Numbered from the stretch's first letter, positions 8,541 through 17,807 are shown. The stretch is DNA of 64,000 bases from Bermanella sp047621325 (GCA_047621325.1 JBLHLT010000006.1:124001-188000), one strand, 5' to 3'. A program made the numbers and translations. The notes: a model not told the origin generated them from the sequence alone.

Positions 8541-9733
8541 TACTCTGTAATAACACGAATATCATTTTCCATATTATCAACCATATCCAGCATCACTTCT
8601 AAGTTTGGATACTTCATAATCATGGTTCCTAGTGTGTCATGAGAACCGCTATATTTGTGAACCTGATCACCCACTTTAACTTGCATATCTTGCTCAACGA
8701 TATATTTCTGTGCACGCTCAGATAGCCATAATTCTTTAAACTTTCCTTCCTCTAAAGAGTGTACCATATAACTAGACCAGTACCCTTGAGTAGATTTCAT
8801 TTCTAGCGCTGAACAATCCAAACCTAATGCGGCATCCACCGTATATTTAATTAAATCGATATCTGTGGAATAGCGAATTACTTCTGGAATTAAGCAACCA
8901 CCATTGCGCGGCCCTAGTTCAAGAAAATAAAATCTCCCATCATCAGAGAACAAAAAGTCAAAGTTTAGAGCGCCTGTTTTCATATCAAGAAGCGTTAATA
9001 ATCTTTGAGTTTCTATGTGTGCTATATCTAATAGATTTTGATCATGAGAAGTCGGAAAGGTTTGGCCTATGGGTACTAATCCATTGCATAATTTATCAAA
9101 ATGTTCATCTGCCCAGCAGCGAAATACCAATTCCCCATCAACAACAAAACCATCTCCTGCAACCTGATAGCCTTTACGAATGATTGCTTCTTCTACAACT
9201 ACCTTCTTTTCGCGTGAGAATTGAAGTGCATGGGCAAACGCTTCGTCAAAACGACTTTTATCTTCAAGCCCGGTTACGCCCTTGCTACCAGATGAATCCA
9301 CTGGTTTGATAAACGCAGGCACTCCAATCTCTTCTAACCAAATTCTAGCTTCCTCTATATCGTAAAAGGATTGTGAACGAGGGGTGTTAAATTCATGCTT
9401 TTCAATAAATGCTCTGAATAAATCTTTACGCGCTAATATTTCAACTGAATTGTACGGATTTCCAGGTAAACCTAACTTTTCTGATACGTACGCCGCCGCT
9501 GGTGCAGATGGGTCTGATGCATAGGCCACAACACCATCTATGTTTAATGTTTCAGCTAATGCGAGCACTGCTTCTTTATCTGTTGTTGAAACATTGTGGT
9601 ATTCATGAGCAAGTTTATGCCCTGGATTTTCTGGTAAGTAATCACAAGTAATTACATAATACCCCTGCTCTAACGCATACTCAATGGGTGGAATCTGTGT
9701 CGGTGCCCCACCTAAAAACAAAATACGTTTCAT
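8540..9733 (-). CDS. ATP-grasp ligase in an amino-sugar pathway
   Basis: This 397-residue protein belongs to the ATP-grasp superfamily (carbamoyl-phosphate-synthase-L/biotin-carboxylase-like). The pre-ATP-grasp domain starts MKRILFLGGAPTQIPPIEYA. The ATP-binding lid reads VPAFIKPVDSSGSKGVTGL, followed by KVVVEEAI and the metal-site region GALNFDFLF...YFLELGPRNGG. These enzymes activate a carboxylate as an acyl phosphate and join it to an amine or thiol. It lies two bases from the sugar aminotransferase and overlaps the acetyltransferase. The best reading is that it attaches an amino acid or another acid to the 4-amino group of a dTDP-sugar. That step is inference from order; the ligase family is seen in the sequence. 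Confidence 0.75.
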   Translation of the reverse strand: MKRILFLGGAPTQIPPIEYALEQGYYVITCDYLPENPGHKLAHEYHNVSTTDKEAVLALAETLNIDGVVAYASDPSAPAAAYVSEKLGLPGNPYNSVEILARKDLFRAFIEKHEFNTPRSQSFYDIEEARIWLEEIGVPAFIKPVDSSGSKGVTGLEDKSRFDEAFAHALQFSREKKVVVEEAIIRKGYQVAGDGFVVDGELVFRCWADEHFDKLCNGLVPIGQTFPTSHDQNLLDIAHIETQRLLTLLDMKTGALNFDFLFSDDGRFYFLELGPRNGGCLIPEVIRYSTDIDLIKYTVDAALGLDCSALEMKSTQGYWSSYMVHSLEEGKFKELWLSERAQKYIVEQDMQVKVGDQVHKYSGSHDTLGTMIMKYPNLEVMLDMVDNMENDIRVITE

Positions 9734-9735
9734 AA

Positions 9736-10845
9736 TTAATTCTCTTTAATACAATCAATAATTCGCTGAATAGAGCGTTCCTCTAGACTAGGATATAGAG
9801 GTAAACACAAAACCTTATCTGCTATATTATTAGATACCTTTAAATTATTTGTATCTGCTGAGGAATATTCTTTAAAGGGTTCTGCATCACTAATTAACGG
9901 ATAAAAATAACGCCTTGCAAATATATTTTCTGACTTTAGTTTTTCATTAAGCTCATCTCGGCTTAACTGGTAATCATCTTCTATTAAAATTGGGAAATAT
10001 GAATAATTACATTCTAAACCTTCAACTTTATCAACTACCGTCAACCCTTTAATACCAATTAGCTTTTCACGGTATAACTCATCAATAATTTTTCTTTTTA
10101 GCAAGGCTTCATCAACATGCTTTAGTTGCAGCAAACCAAACGCAGCGTTTACTTCACTCATTTTGCCATTAATGCCTGCGTCAGTAATTGTTACTTCATC
10201 GACAATGCCAAAGTTTTTAAGTTTATCGATGCGTGCTTTCATTTCCTCGTCATGGCAAATAACTGCACCACCTTCAAGCGTGTTAAATACTTTAGTGGCA
10301 TGAAAACTTAAGACGCTTAAATCACCATGATTTAAGATACTTCCACCTGCATCATTTACCGCAAAAGCATGGGCTGCATCGTATAACACTTTTAACCCGT
10401 GCTTATCAGCAATCGTTTTTATTGCATTGACATCACAACTATTGCCATAGCAATGCACTGGCATAATCGCTGTGGTTTTATCAGTGATCGCGGCTTCAAT
10501 TTTTGATGGGTCTAAATTCAAAGATACAGGGTCTATATCAACAAACACCGGTGTTAAACCATTCCATACAATGGAGTTAGCTGTAGCAATAAAAGAATAT
10601 GGTGTAGTAATTACTTCACCACTTAACTCAAGTGCTTGCAGTGCCGTTAATAATGCATTGGTACCATTATTAAATAAGGCTACATATTTTACACCTAGAT
10701 AATCAGCTAGTTCTTTTTCAAGCTGCTGGTGCATAGGGCCATTATTTGAAAGAATTTTACTTTCCCATATTTTCTCTAGATAAGGAATAAACTCATCCAA
10801 TGGAGGCAGCGTTGGCTGCGTTACATAAATGGGCGACTTACTCAT
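9736..10845 (-). CDS. DegT/DnrJ/EryC1 sugar aminotransferase (dTDP-4-keto-6-deoxyhexose type)
   Basis: This 369-residue PLP enzyme has the family hallmarks: LFNNGTNALLTALQAL (phosphate-binding Gly-Thr), YDAAHAFAV with the PLP-contacting Asp, and SFHATKVFNTLEGGA with the Schiff-base lysine. It should convert a dTDP-4-keto-6-deoxyhexose made by RmlB into a 4-amino-4,6-dideoxyhexose, like VioA (Qui4N) or a Fuc4N-forming enzyme. It overlaps rmlA by four bases, which supports a dTDP-linked substrate. No gene for a 3,4-ketoisomerase (FdtA/QdtA type) is visible, which argues for a 4-amino rather than a 3-amino sugar. Whether the product is gluco- or galacto-configured cannot be decided. Confidence 0.85.
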   Translation of the reverse strand: MSKSPIYVTQPTLPPLDEFIPYLEKIWESKILSNNGPMHQQLEKELADYLGVKYVALFNNGTNALLTALQALELSGEVITTPYSFIATANSIVWNGLTPVFVDIDPVSLNLDPSKIEAAITDKTTAIMPVHCYGNSCDVNAIKTIADKHGLKVLYDAAHAFAVNDAGGSILNHGDLSVLSFHATKVFNTLEGGAVICHDEEMKARIDKLKNFGIVDEVTITDAGINGKMSEVNAAFGLLQLKHVDEALLKRKIIDELYREKLIGIKGLTVVDKVEGLECNYSYFPILIEDDYQLSRDELNEKLKSENIFARRYFYPLISDAEPFKEYSSADTNNLKVSNNIADKVLCLPLYPSLEERSIQRIIDCIKEN

Positions 10846-11723
10846 ACTTCACCTTTTGCAAGTACCAACAAATATTGCCCGTATGAGTTTTTACTCATTA
10901 GCTCACCCGCTTCTTGAACTTGCTCTTTGCTTAACCAGCCATTGTTGTAAGCAATTTCTTCTAGGCAAGCTACTTTATAACCTTGGCGCTTTTCAATTGT
11001 TTCTACGAACTGAGCGGCTTCTAATAGGCTTTCATGAGTTCCTGTATCTAACCAAGCAAAACCACGGCCTAGTACTTCTACATTTAGCTCATTCTTTTCT
11101 AGGTAGGCATTGTTAACACAGGTAATTTCAAGTTCACCACGGTCAGACGGTTTTACGTTTTTAGCAATTTCAACTACTTGGTTATCGTAAAAATATAAAC
11201 CTGTCACTGCGTAGTGTGATTTTGGTTTTAGGGGCTTTTCTTCAATAGACAGTGCTTTGTTGTTTTCATCAAAATCAACCACACCAAAGCGCTCTGGGTC
11301 TTTTACTTGATAACCAAATACCGTTGCGCCTTTTCCCTCTTTTGCTGTATTAACAGCTTCTTTTAATTTCGGCGTAAAGCCTTGTCCATAAAAAATATTA
11401 TCGCCAAGCACTAAACAAACATCGTCGTTGCCGATAAATTCTTCGCCAATAATAAAGGCTTGAGCTAGGCCGTCTGGCGATGGTTGCTCGGCGTAGGTTA
11501 TATTTACGCCAAACTGGCTGCCATCTTTTAATAAACGCTTGTAACCCGCTATATCATCGGGTGTTGAGATCAATAAAATATCTCGTATACCCGCTAACAT
11601 AAGCACTGACAGCGGGTAAAAGATCATTGGCTTGTCATAGATAGGTAACAACTGTTTAGATACGCCCATAGTGATTGGGTATAAACGTGTACCAGACCCA
11701 CCGGCTAAAATTATGCCTTTCAT
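10842..11723 (-). CDS. rmlA: Glucose-1-phosphate thymidylyltransferase
   Basis: This 293-residue enzyme matches RmlA/RfbA closely in length and motifs: the nucleotide-binding start MKGIILAGGSGTRLYPIT, then LPIYDKPMIFYPLS, LVLGDNIFYG and GFAWLDTGTHESLL. It makes dTDP-glucose from dTTP and glucose-1-phosphate. It is four bases downstream of rmlB and overlaps the aminotransferase by ATGA. rmlC and rmlD are not in the window, so the pathway here seems to branch from dTDP-4-keto-6-deoxyglucose to an amino sugar rather than to rhamnose. Confidence 0.95.
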   Translation of the reverse strand: MKGIILAGGSGTRLYPITMGVSKQLLPIYDKPMIFYPLSVLMLAGIRDILLISTPDDIAGYKRLLKDGSQFGVNITYAEQPSPDGLAQAFIIGEEFIGNDDVCLVLGDNIFYGQGFTPKLKEAVNTAKEGKGATVFGYQVKDPERFGVVDFDENNKALSIEEKPLKPKSHYAVTGLYFYDNQVVEIAKNVKPSDRGELEITCVNNAYLEKNELNVEVLGRGFAWLDTGTHESLLEAAQFVETIEKRQGYKVACLEEIAYNNGWLSKEQVQEAGELMSKNSYGQYLLVLAKGEV

Positions 11724-11727
11724 GTTA

Positions 11728-12852
11728 TTAATTTTTTCCTGATTGGCTTTGACCCTGACCTAAACGTTCACGCTGGTAACTGCCATCTTGTACGTGTGCT
11801 ACCCATTGATTATTTGTTAAATACCATTCAACCGTTTTACGAATTCCACTTTCAAAACTTTCTTCTGGCTTCCAGCCTAATTCTTTTTCGATCTTGCTTG
11901 CATCTATTGCATAACGAACGTCGTGGCCTGGGCGATCTGTTACGTAGGTAATTAATCCCATAAAGCCTTCTTCACTGCCGCCAGCTATGGAGTAGCTATT
12001 TTCTGGGGCAAGTTCTTCTAATAACTTACAGATTGTATGAACAACTTCGATATTTTGTTTTTCGTTATGGCCACCAATGTTGTAGGTTTCGCCAATTACG
12101 CCTTCTGTCACGACTTTATAAAGGGCACGTGCGTGATCTTCTACATAAAGCCAGTCACGAATTTGGTCGCCTTTACCGTATATTGGTAAGTCTTTGCCTT
12201 CTAGTGCGTTTAAAATGACTAGAGGGATTAACTTTTCAGGAAAGTGATACGGGCCGTAATTGTTTGAGCAGTTGGTAATGATTATTGGGAAACCATAGGT
12301 GCGCAACCAAGCGCGCACGAGGTGGTCTGAGCTTGCTTTGCTGGCCGAGTAAGGCGAGCTTGGGGCGTAAGACGTTTGCTCGGTGAATAGTGGAAGGTTT
12401 TGGTTATTTTCTTCAAAATCACTTGGGTGGGGTAAATCACCGTAAACTTCATCAGTTGATATATGATGAAAACGGAAAGCTTGTTTTCTTTCTGTATCTA
12501 ATTCATTCCAGTAAGCACGAGCAGCTTCTAATAAGTTATATGTACCGATAATATTGGTTTGCATAAACTCAGCAGGGCCATCGATAGATCGGTCTACATG
12601 GCTTTCTGCCGCTAGGTGCATAACCGCATCTGGCTTGTGCTGTTTGAATACACGGTTTAATTCAGTCCGGTCGCAGATGTCTACCTGTTCAAATACGTAA
12701 CGTTCGTTATCGCTGACTTCTAGCAGGCTTTCTAAGTTACCTGCATAAGTGAGCTTGTCTAGATTGATAACTGAATCTTGAGTATTTTCAATAATATGGC
12801 GAATAACTGCAGAACCAATAAACCCTGCGCCACCTGTTACTAATATTTTCAT
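11728..12852 (-). CDS. rmlB: dTDP-glucose 4,6-dehydratase
   Basis: This 374-residue extended short-chain dehydrogenase carries the NAD-binding GGAGFIGSAVIRH, the active-site STDEVYGDL and the YxxxK pair in PYSASKASSD. It converts dTDP-glucose to dTDP-4-keto-6-deoxyglucose. RmlB usually has about 355 residues; the few extra residues are a polar Gln/Ser-rich C-terminal end (around residues 357-374). It is coupled to wbpP upstream (four-base gap) and to rmlA downstream (four-base gap). Confidence 0.95.
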   Translation of the reverse strand: MKILVTGGAGFIGSAVIRHIIENTQDSVINLDKLTYAGNLESLLEVSDNERYVFEQVDICDRTELNRVFKQHKPDAVMHLAAESHVDRSIDGPAEFMQTNIIGTYNLLEAARAYWNELDTERKQAFRFHHISTDEVYGDLPHPSDFEENNQNLPLFTEQTSYAPSSPYSASKASSDHLVRAWLRTYGFPIIITNCSNNYGPYHFPEKLIPLVILNALEGKDLPIYGKGDQIRDWLYVEDHARALYKVVTEGVIGETYNIGGHNEKQNIEVVHTICKLLEELAPENSYSIAGGSEEGFMGLITYVTDRPGHDVRYAIDASKIEKELGWKPEESFESGIRKTVEWYLTNNQWVAHVQDGSYQRERLGQGQSQSGKN

Positions 12853-12856
12853 TTTT

Positions 12857-13885
12857 TTACCCTAAAAAATTTTTATACCAAGGCATCGCTTTTTCGATAC
12901 CTTCTAGGATTTTAAATTCTGGGCAATAACCTAATTTTGCTTCTGCTTTGCCTATATTAGCTTGAGAATGACGAACATCACCTGCACGAAATTCACGGTA
13001 AACAGGTTCAGCATTCAAAGTAATATCATTACTCGCTAACGCAGTTTTAATGGAAGCATATAAATCATTAAGCGTTGTACGGTCACCAACAGCAACATTG
13101 TAAACTTCATCTTTTGCTTCATCGGCTGCTGTTGCAGCCAATAAATTCATTTGTACTGTGTTTTCGATGTAACAGAAATCGCGACTTGTTTCGCCATCAC
13201 CGTTAATGAAGACGTCTTCGCCTTGAATCATTGAAGCCGTCCACTTCGGAATCACTGCCGCATAAGCACCGTTTGGATCTTGGCGTTTACCAAAAACATT
13301 AAAGTAGCGTAAGCCAATGGTCTTAAAGCCGTATGTACGAGCGTAAACGCCTGCGTATAATTCATTAACGTATTTTGTTACTGCATAAGGCGATAACGGG
13401 TTACCAATGTTTTCTTCTATTTTTGGTAATACTGGGTGATCACCATAAGTAGAACTGCTAGCAGCGTAGGTGAAGCTTTTAACGCCAGCTTCTTTTGCCG
13501 CTTGTAGCATATTTAAAAAGCCAGTAATATTGGCTGAGTTGGTCAAGATTGGATCTGCGATTGAGCGCGGAACAGATCCTAAAGCCGCTTCGTGCAATAC
13601 GTAATCGACTCCAGCTACTGCCTTTTTGCAATCTTTATATTCGCGAATATCGCCTTGAATAAAAATAAAGTTTTGCCATTGTTCTTCAGAGACTAAATTT
13701 TGAACTTCATCCAGATTGCGTTGATAACCTGTTGAAAAGTTATCTAGACCAACTACCTTTTGATTCAGCTTTAATAAGGTTTCTAACAAATTCGAACCAA
13801 TAAAACCGGCAACACCCGTAATCAACCAAGTTTTTGGTTGCTGCAATAGCTCTTGTTTAATTTTTTCGTACTTATTCACAGGCAT
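12857..13885 (-). CDS. wbpP: UDP-N-acetylglucosamine 4-epimerase, WbpP/TviC type
   Basis: This 342-residue NAD-dependent epimerase closely follows the P. aeruginosa WbpP pattern as I recall it: WLITGVAGFIGSNLLETLL, VLHEAALGSVPRSI, SSTYGDHPVLP, the catalytic YAVTKY and GLRYFNVFGKRQDPNG. It interconverts UDP-GlcNAc/UDP-GalNAc and, in the TviB/WbpO pathway, the matching uronic acids. It lies 38 bases downstream of the 6-dehydrogenase gene, as in other wbpO-wbpP pairs. With that gene it should provide UDP-GalNAcA for the polymer. Confidence 0.88.
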   Translation of the reverse strand: MPVNKYEKIKQELLQQPKTWLITGVAGFIGSNLLETLLKLNQKVVGLDNFSTGYQRNLDEVQNLVSEEQWQNFIFIQGDIREYKDCKKAVAGVDYVLHEAALGSVPRSIADPILTNSANITGFLNMLQAAKEAGVKSFTYAASSSTYGDHPVLPKIEENIGNPLSPYAVTKYVNELYAGVYARTYGFKTIGLRYFNVFGKRQDPNGAYAAVIPKWTASMIQGEDVFINGDGETSRDFCYIENTVQMNLLAATAADEAKDEVYNVAVGDRTTLNDLYASIKTALASNDITLNAEPVYREFRAGDVRHSQANIGKAEAKLGYCPEFKILEGIEKAMPWYKNFLG

Positions 13886-13923
13886 TTCTCATGATTTGAT
13901 TCTTAGTTATCAAGGCTTATATA

Positions 13924-15198
13924 TTAAAGACGGATATCAACATCTTTTTTATCTAGTACATACTTCAAATCATATAAAACATGATTTTCTTTTCCTAAAG
14001 CCCTTAAAGCTACTACTCCTAGTTTTTTAAATTCGTCATGACCAACAGCCAGAATCATTGCATCATAATGTGATTTCTGCAGATCGCTCGTTAAGGTTAA
14101 GCCGTATTCGTGCATTGCTTCTTCACCTGAGCACCACGGATCCATTACATCGACATTAATATTGTATTCTTTCAGCTCGCTAATTATATCTACAACTTTT
14201 GTATTACGAAGGTCTGGGCAATTTTCTTTAAAGGTTAACCCCATGACTAAGACGTTAGCGCCATCGACTTGAATTCGTTTCTTAAGCATGGTTTTAACCA
14301 ACTGAGAAACAACAAACTGCCCCATACCATCATTAAGACGTCGGCCTGCTAGAATCATTTCTGGGTGATAGCCAACTGTCTGTGCTTTATGGGTAAGATA
14401 ATATGGATCTACACCGATACAATGACCGCCAACCAAGCCAGGACGGAAGGGTAAGAAGTTCCACTTAGTACCAGCTGCTTCTAAAACTTCTAGCGTATCT
14501 ATACCTAATTTACTAAAGATTATTGATAGCTCGTTTATTAAGGCTATGTTTACATCGCGCTGGGTGTTCTCTATTACTTTAGCCGCCTCAGCTACTTTTA
14601 TTGAAGATGCTTTATGTGTCCCCGCGGTAATAATTGATTTATATAGGTCATCTACATACGTTGCAATTTCTGCTGTAGAACCTGAAGTTACTTTTAATAT
14701 ATTGGTTACTCTGTGCTCTTTATCACCAGGGTTAATTCTCTCTGGTGAATAACCTGCATAAAAATCTTTATTGTATAATAAACCCGACACCTTTTCGACA
14801 ATCGGCAAGCACTCTTCCTCTGTAGCACCCGGATAAACAGTAGACTCATATATAATCACATCACCTTCTGATATCACTTCACCTAGCATTTCACTTGCTT
14901 TTATTAATGGCGTTAAATCAGGTTGCTTGTACTCATCAATAGGAGTTGGCACCGTCACTATATAAACGTTAGCCTTTTTTAGTTCATCTGCATTAAAAGA
15001 GTACTGTAATTTTTTTGCTTCTTTTAATTCATCTACACTTACCTCTAGGGTTGCATCCTTCCCTGAGATCAATTCTTTTATGCGGTTTTGGTTAATATCA
15101 AAACCTATGACGTCATATTTTTTACCAAATTCAACAGCCAAAGGTAATCCTACGTAACCCAGGCCAATGATTGCGATTTTTGTCTCTTCTAATTTCAT
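13924..15198 (-). CDS. wbpO: UDP-N-acetylhexosamine 6-dehydrogenase, WbpO/TviB type
   Basis: This 424-residue enzyme belongs to the UDP-glucose/GDP-mannose dehydrogenase family. It shows the Rossmann start IAIIGLGYVGLPLAVEFGKK, the linker helix KVIENTQRDVNIALINE, the catalytic-cysteine segment GGHCIGVDPYYLTHKA, and the C-terminal UDP-binding KENCPDLRNTKV. It oxidises C6 of UDP-GlcNAc or UDP-GalNAc to a uronic acid using two NAD. The pairing with a WbpP-type epimerase points to UDP-GalNAcA, as in P. aeruginosa O6 or Vi antigen synthesis. The gap to galE is 98 bases, the largest in the operon. Confidence 0.88.
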   Translation of the reverse strand: MKLEETKIAIIGLGYVGLPLAVEFGKKYDVIGFDINQNRIKELISGKDATLEVSVDELKEAKKLQYSFNADELKKANVYIVTVPTPIDEYKQPDLTPLIKASEMLGEVISEGDVIIYESTVYPGATEEECLPIVEKVSGLLYNKDFYAGYSPERINPGDKEHRVTNILKVTSGSTAEIATYVDDLYKSIITAGTHKASSIKVAEAAKVIENTQRDVNIALINELSIIFSKLGIDTLEVLEAAGTKWNFLPFRPGLVGGHCIGVDPYYLTHKAQTVGYHPEMILAGRRLNDGMGQFVVSQLVKTMLKKRIQVDGANVLVMGLTFKENCPDLRNTKVVDIISELKEYNINVDVMDPWCSGEEAMHEYGLTLTSDLQKSHYDAMILAVGHDEFKKLGVVALRALGKENHVLYDLKYVLDKKDVDIRL

Positions 15199-15296
15199 AA
15201 ATTTTCAACCAATTATTAAACTTTTTGCTTGCAAGCTACATTCAAAAATATTTTTATAGAACCTAATTTACTGCAAGGATCATTGCACGATCGCTA

Positions 15297-16328
15297 TCAT
15301 TCGAAACCCCTTGGGTTCTGATCCTGCCAGTGCCAAGTGTCTTTTACCATGGCGTTAACATCAAGTTCAGCCTGCCAATTTAAAAGTTTTTTTGCTTTAC
15401 CTGCATCAGCGTAACAAGCAGCTACATCACCCGATCTACGCGCTACAATTTTAAATGGTACCGGTTTTGCATTTTGCTCTTCAAAGGCTTTTACCAGTTG
15501 CAATACAGATAAGCCATTGCCTGTACCGAGATTAATAGCATTTACGCCATTTAAACCACCCAACATAGCCTGCACTGCTTTTACATGCCCTTTCGCTAAA
15601 TCAACCACGTGAATATAATCACGAACACCTGTGCCATCGACCGTTTGATAGTTACTACCAAATACACTTAACTGCTGTAATTTACCGATCGCTACTTGTG
15701 ATATATAGGGCATTAAATTATTAGGGATTCCGTTAGGGTCTTCACCGATCAAACCACTTTCGTGTGCACCTACTGGATTAAAATATCGCAGCAGAGAAAT
15801 AGCCCAAGGTGAACTTGAGTCTTTTAATTTATCGGCAGCTTCTAAATCACGGTAAATATTTTCTACCATCAATTTACTTGCCCCATATGGGTTAGTCGTT
15901 GAAAGTGGCATATCTTCTGTTAGTGGCAATTTTTCTGGGTCACCATATACGGTGGCCGATGAGCTAAACACCAGTTTTTTAATGTTCGCCTTTTCCATTT
16001 CTTGCGCAAGCACAATGGAGCCATACACATTGTTATCGTAATAGTTTAAAGGCTGCTCACAAGATTCACCGACAGCTTTAAAGCCCGCAAAATGAATAAC
16101 TGCTTCGATTTCGTGGCTTTCAAAAATAGATTGTAAACAAGCACGATCACGCACATCGCCTTCTATAAATGCAATGGCTTTACCTGTAATTCTCTCTACA
16201 CGACTTAAAGATTCTGTCTTGCTATTAGATAGATTATCCAACACTACTACTTCAAAGCCTGAGTCCAATAACTCAACGCAAGTATGGCTACCAATGTATC
16301 CTGCGCCGCCTGTTACTAATATTGTCAT
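15297..16328 (-). CDS. galE: UDP-glucose 4-epimerase
   Basis: This epimerase of about 343 residues reads MTILVTGGAGYIGSHTCVEL, with the catalytic SSSATVYG and YGASKLMVENI (Tyr-x3-Lys) and the usual length for GalE. A GTG two codons upstream at 16334 is possible, but ATG 16328 gives the normal family N-terminus and leaves room for an AGGT ribosome site. It supplies UDP-galactose. It is the most upstream gene of the polysaccharide operon, which suggests that the operon promoter lies in the gap to its right. Confidence 0.92.
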   Translation of the reverse strand: MTILVTGGAGYIGSHTCVELLDSGFEVVVLDNLSNSKTESLSRVERITGKAIAFIEGDVRDRACLQSIFESHEIEAVIHFAGFKAVGESCEQPLNYYDNNVYGSIVLAQEMEKANIKKLVFSSSATVYGDPEKLPLTEDMPLSTTNPYGASKLMVENIYRDLEAADKLKDSSSPWAISLLRYFNPVGAHESGLIGEDPNGIPNNLMPYISQVAIGKLQQLSVFGSNYQTVDGTGVRDYIHVVDLAKGHVKAVQAMLGGLNGVNAINLGTGNGLSVLQLVKAFEEQNAKPVPFKIVARRSGDVAACYADAGKAKKLLNWQAELDVNAMVKDTWHWQDQNPRGFE

Positions 16329-16334
16329 ATTCAC

Positions 16335-16875
16335 TTTACCTAATATTTAAACACTTGCTTTTAAATTATCACTTATATGCAAGAGCAGATCGCGTGCAAG
16401 CACCCTCTACTGTTTTTATGTCGACTGATGTACCTTACTAAATAGCCTTTCCATCTATCAATTTGTCACATTACTGTAATCATATATCCATATTATTCAA
16501 CAGACTGCCACTTTCTATTTAACTGGTATAGATGAATTAATACTCGGACATTTGACACGCAATAAAACCTGTAAGTTTTGCTTATCTCCCCATGGATCAA
16601 TTGAATCAGGGAAGGTTTTCGCCGTATCCATTTAACAAGCCTGCGCCCCCTATATAGGAACTACAACCATCCATCGTATATATTTCGGCCTTTATTGTTG
16701 TTTTTCCACGAAACATGACCATAAATAAACCACTTAGACCACACCTTTGCATTTTAGGCGCGCATTGTACCCGATGCTTAACGCCCTAGAAACTAACAAT
16801 ACGTCCATTCTATTTTTTTTGATCACATAATCAATAATAAGCAGCTATTCAAGCAAGCCAACTTCAACACCCCTA
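16335..16875 (-). other. Intergenic region upstream of galE; probable promoter region of the polysaccharide operon
   Basis: No credible reading frame is present in this stretch of about 540 bases. On the minus strand there is a TACAAT at 16769-16764 that could serve as a -10 box, but the -35 match 17 bases upstream is poor. The region is A+T-rich and lies between a terminator on its right and galE on its left, so transcription of the operon probably begins here. I see no clear JUMPstart/ops element. Confidence 0.35.
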
Positions 16876-16900
16876 ATAAAAAGTCGGGCAATGCCCGACC
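16876..16900 (-). terminator. Rho-independent terminator of rluB
   Basis: Read on the minus strand, the hairpin GTCGGGC-ATT-GCCCGAC (16899-16883) is followed directly by TTTTTATT. It lies 45 bases after the rluB stop, so it ends the scpA-scpB-rluB transcript and insulates galE from it. Confidence 0.85.
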
Positions 16901-16943
16901 CAGTATGATCATCTCAGCAGTAAATGTTACCGCCTACTGCCAG

Positions 16944-17807
16944 TTATGAATCTATGCGAACCTTTCTCTTCGGTCCTTTATTCTTAGGCCCTGCTTTTTG
17001 GCGGGTTTTCTGGCGATTCATTTCGCGTTCGTATTTTTTCATTTCTTGCGGGTCAAGTGTGGCCACTGGTACTGATGGTAAATCAACCAATTTGGCTAGC
17101 TCGTCAGTGTCGCGCTGATCGAGTTCTTTCCACTTACCTGCTGAGATTTTCTTAGGTAAAAATACGCAACCATAACGAACACGCTTTAGGCGTGATACTT
17201 TTAAGTCTTGGCTTTCCCATAGGCGGCGCACTTCGCGGTTGCGCCCTTCCATAATACAAACGTGATACCACTGGTTGAATCCATCGCCATCAAAGAATTG
17301 CACGTCGGTGAACTTTGCCATGCCATCTTCTAATACGACGCCTTTTTTCAGGGTTGCGATTACTTCATCCGTTACATCACCCGCCACACGCACTGCGTAT
17401 TCACGGTCAACGGTTTTTGTACTTGGGTGCATCAGCTTGTTCGCTAATTCACCATCGGTAGTGAACAACAACAAGCCGGATGTATTGATGTCTAAACGAC
17501 CAACCGCAATCCAGCGCTCGCCTTTTAGGGTTGGCAGTCTATCAAATACGGTAGGACGACCTTCTGGGTCATTACGCGTACATACTTCGCCTTCTGGCTT
17601 GTTATAAGCCAATACACGGCGAGCGGTTTTTACAGCATGATCAATGACTTTGCCGTCTACTCTTATTTCATCTTTTGCGCTGGCGCGTTCGCCGAGCTTA
17701 GCCACTTCACCATTTAGCTGAATACGACCTTGTTCAATCCAACGCTCCATCTCACGACGGGAACCTAAACCTATTTGGGCTAGGATTTTTTGTAACTTAT
17801 CACTCAT
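16944..17807 (-). CDS. rluB: 23S rRNA pseudouridine synthase B
   Basis: This protein of about 287 residues has an N-terminal S4 RNA-binding domain (KLQKILAQIGLGSRREMERWI) and an RsuA/RluB-family catalytic domain with the active-site aspartate in VGRLDINTSGLLLFTTDG. RluB isomerises U2605 of 23S rRNA. A basic Lys/Arg-rich tail follows residue 255, as is common for RluB. ATG 17807 is preferred over the adjacent TTG, with GGAG seven bases upstream. It follows scpB by about 50 bases, a common arrangement, and ends at a clear terminator. Confidence 0.92.
   Translation of the reverse strand: MSDKLQKILAQIGLGSRREMERWIEQGRIQLNGEVAKLGERASAKDEIRVDGKVIDHAVKTARRVLAYNKPEGEVCTRNDPEGRPTVFDRLPTLKGERWIAVGRLDINTSGLLLFTTDGELANKLMHPSTKTVDREYAVRVAGDVTDEVIATLKKGVVLEDGMAKFTDVQFFDGDGFNQWYHVCIMEGRNREVRRLWESQDLKVSRLKRVRYGCVFLPKKISAGKWKELDQRDTDELAKLVDLPSVPVATLDPQEMKKYEREMNRQKTRQKAGPKNKGPKRKVRIDS

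Noticed and set aside
16921..16934. Minus-strand GGCGGTAACATTTA resembling an ops/JUMPstart element
   Set aside because: It matches only GGCGGTA, lies at the rluB stop and is upstream of the rluB terminator, so it is unlikely to act on the polysaccharide operon.
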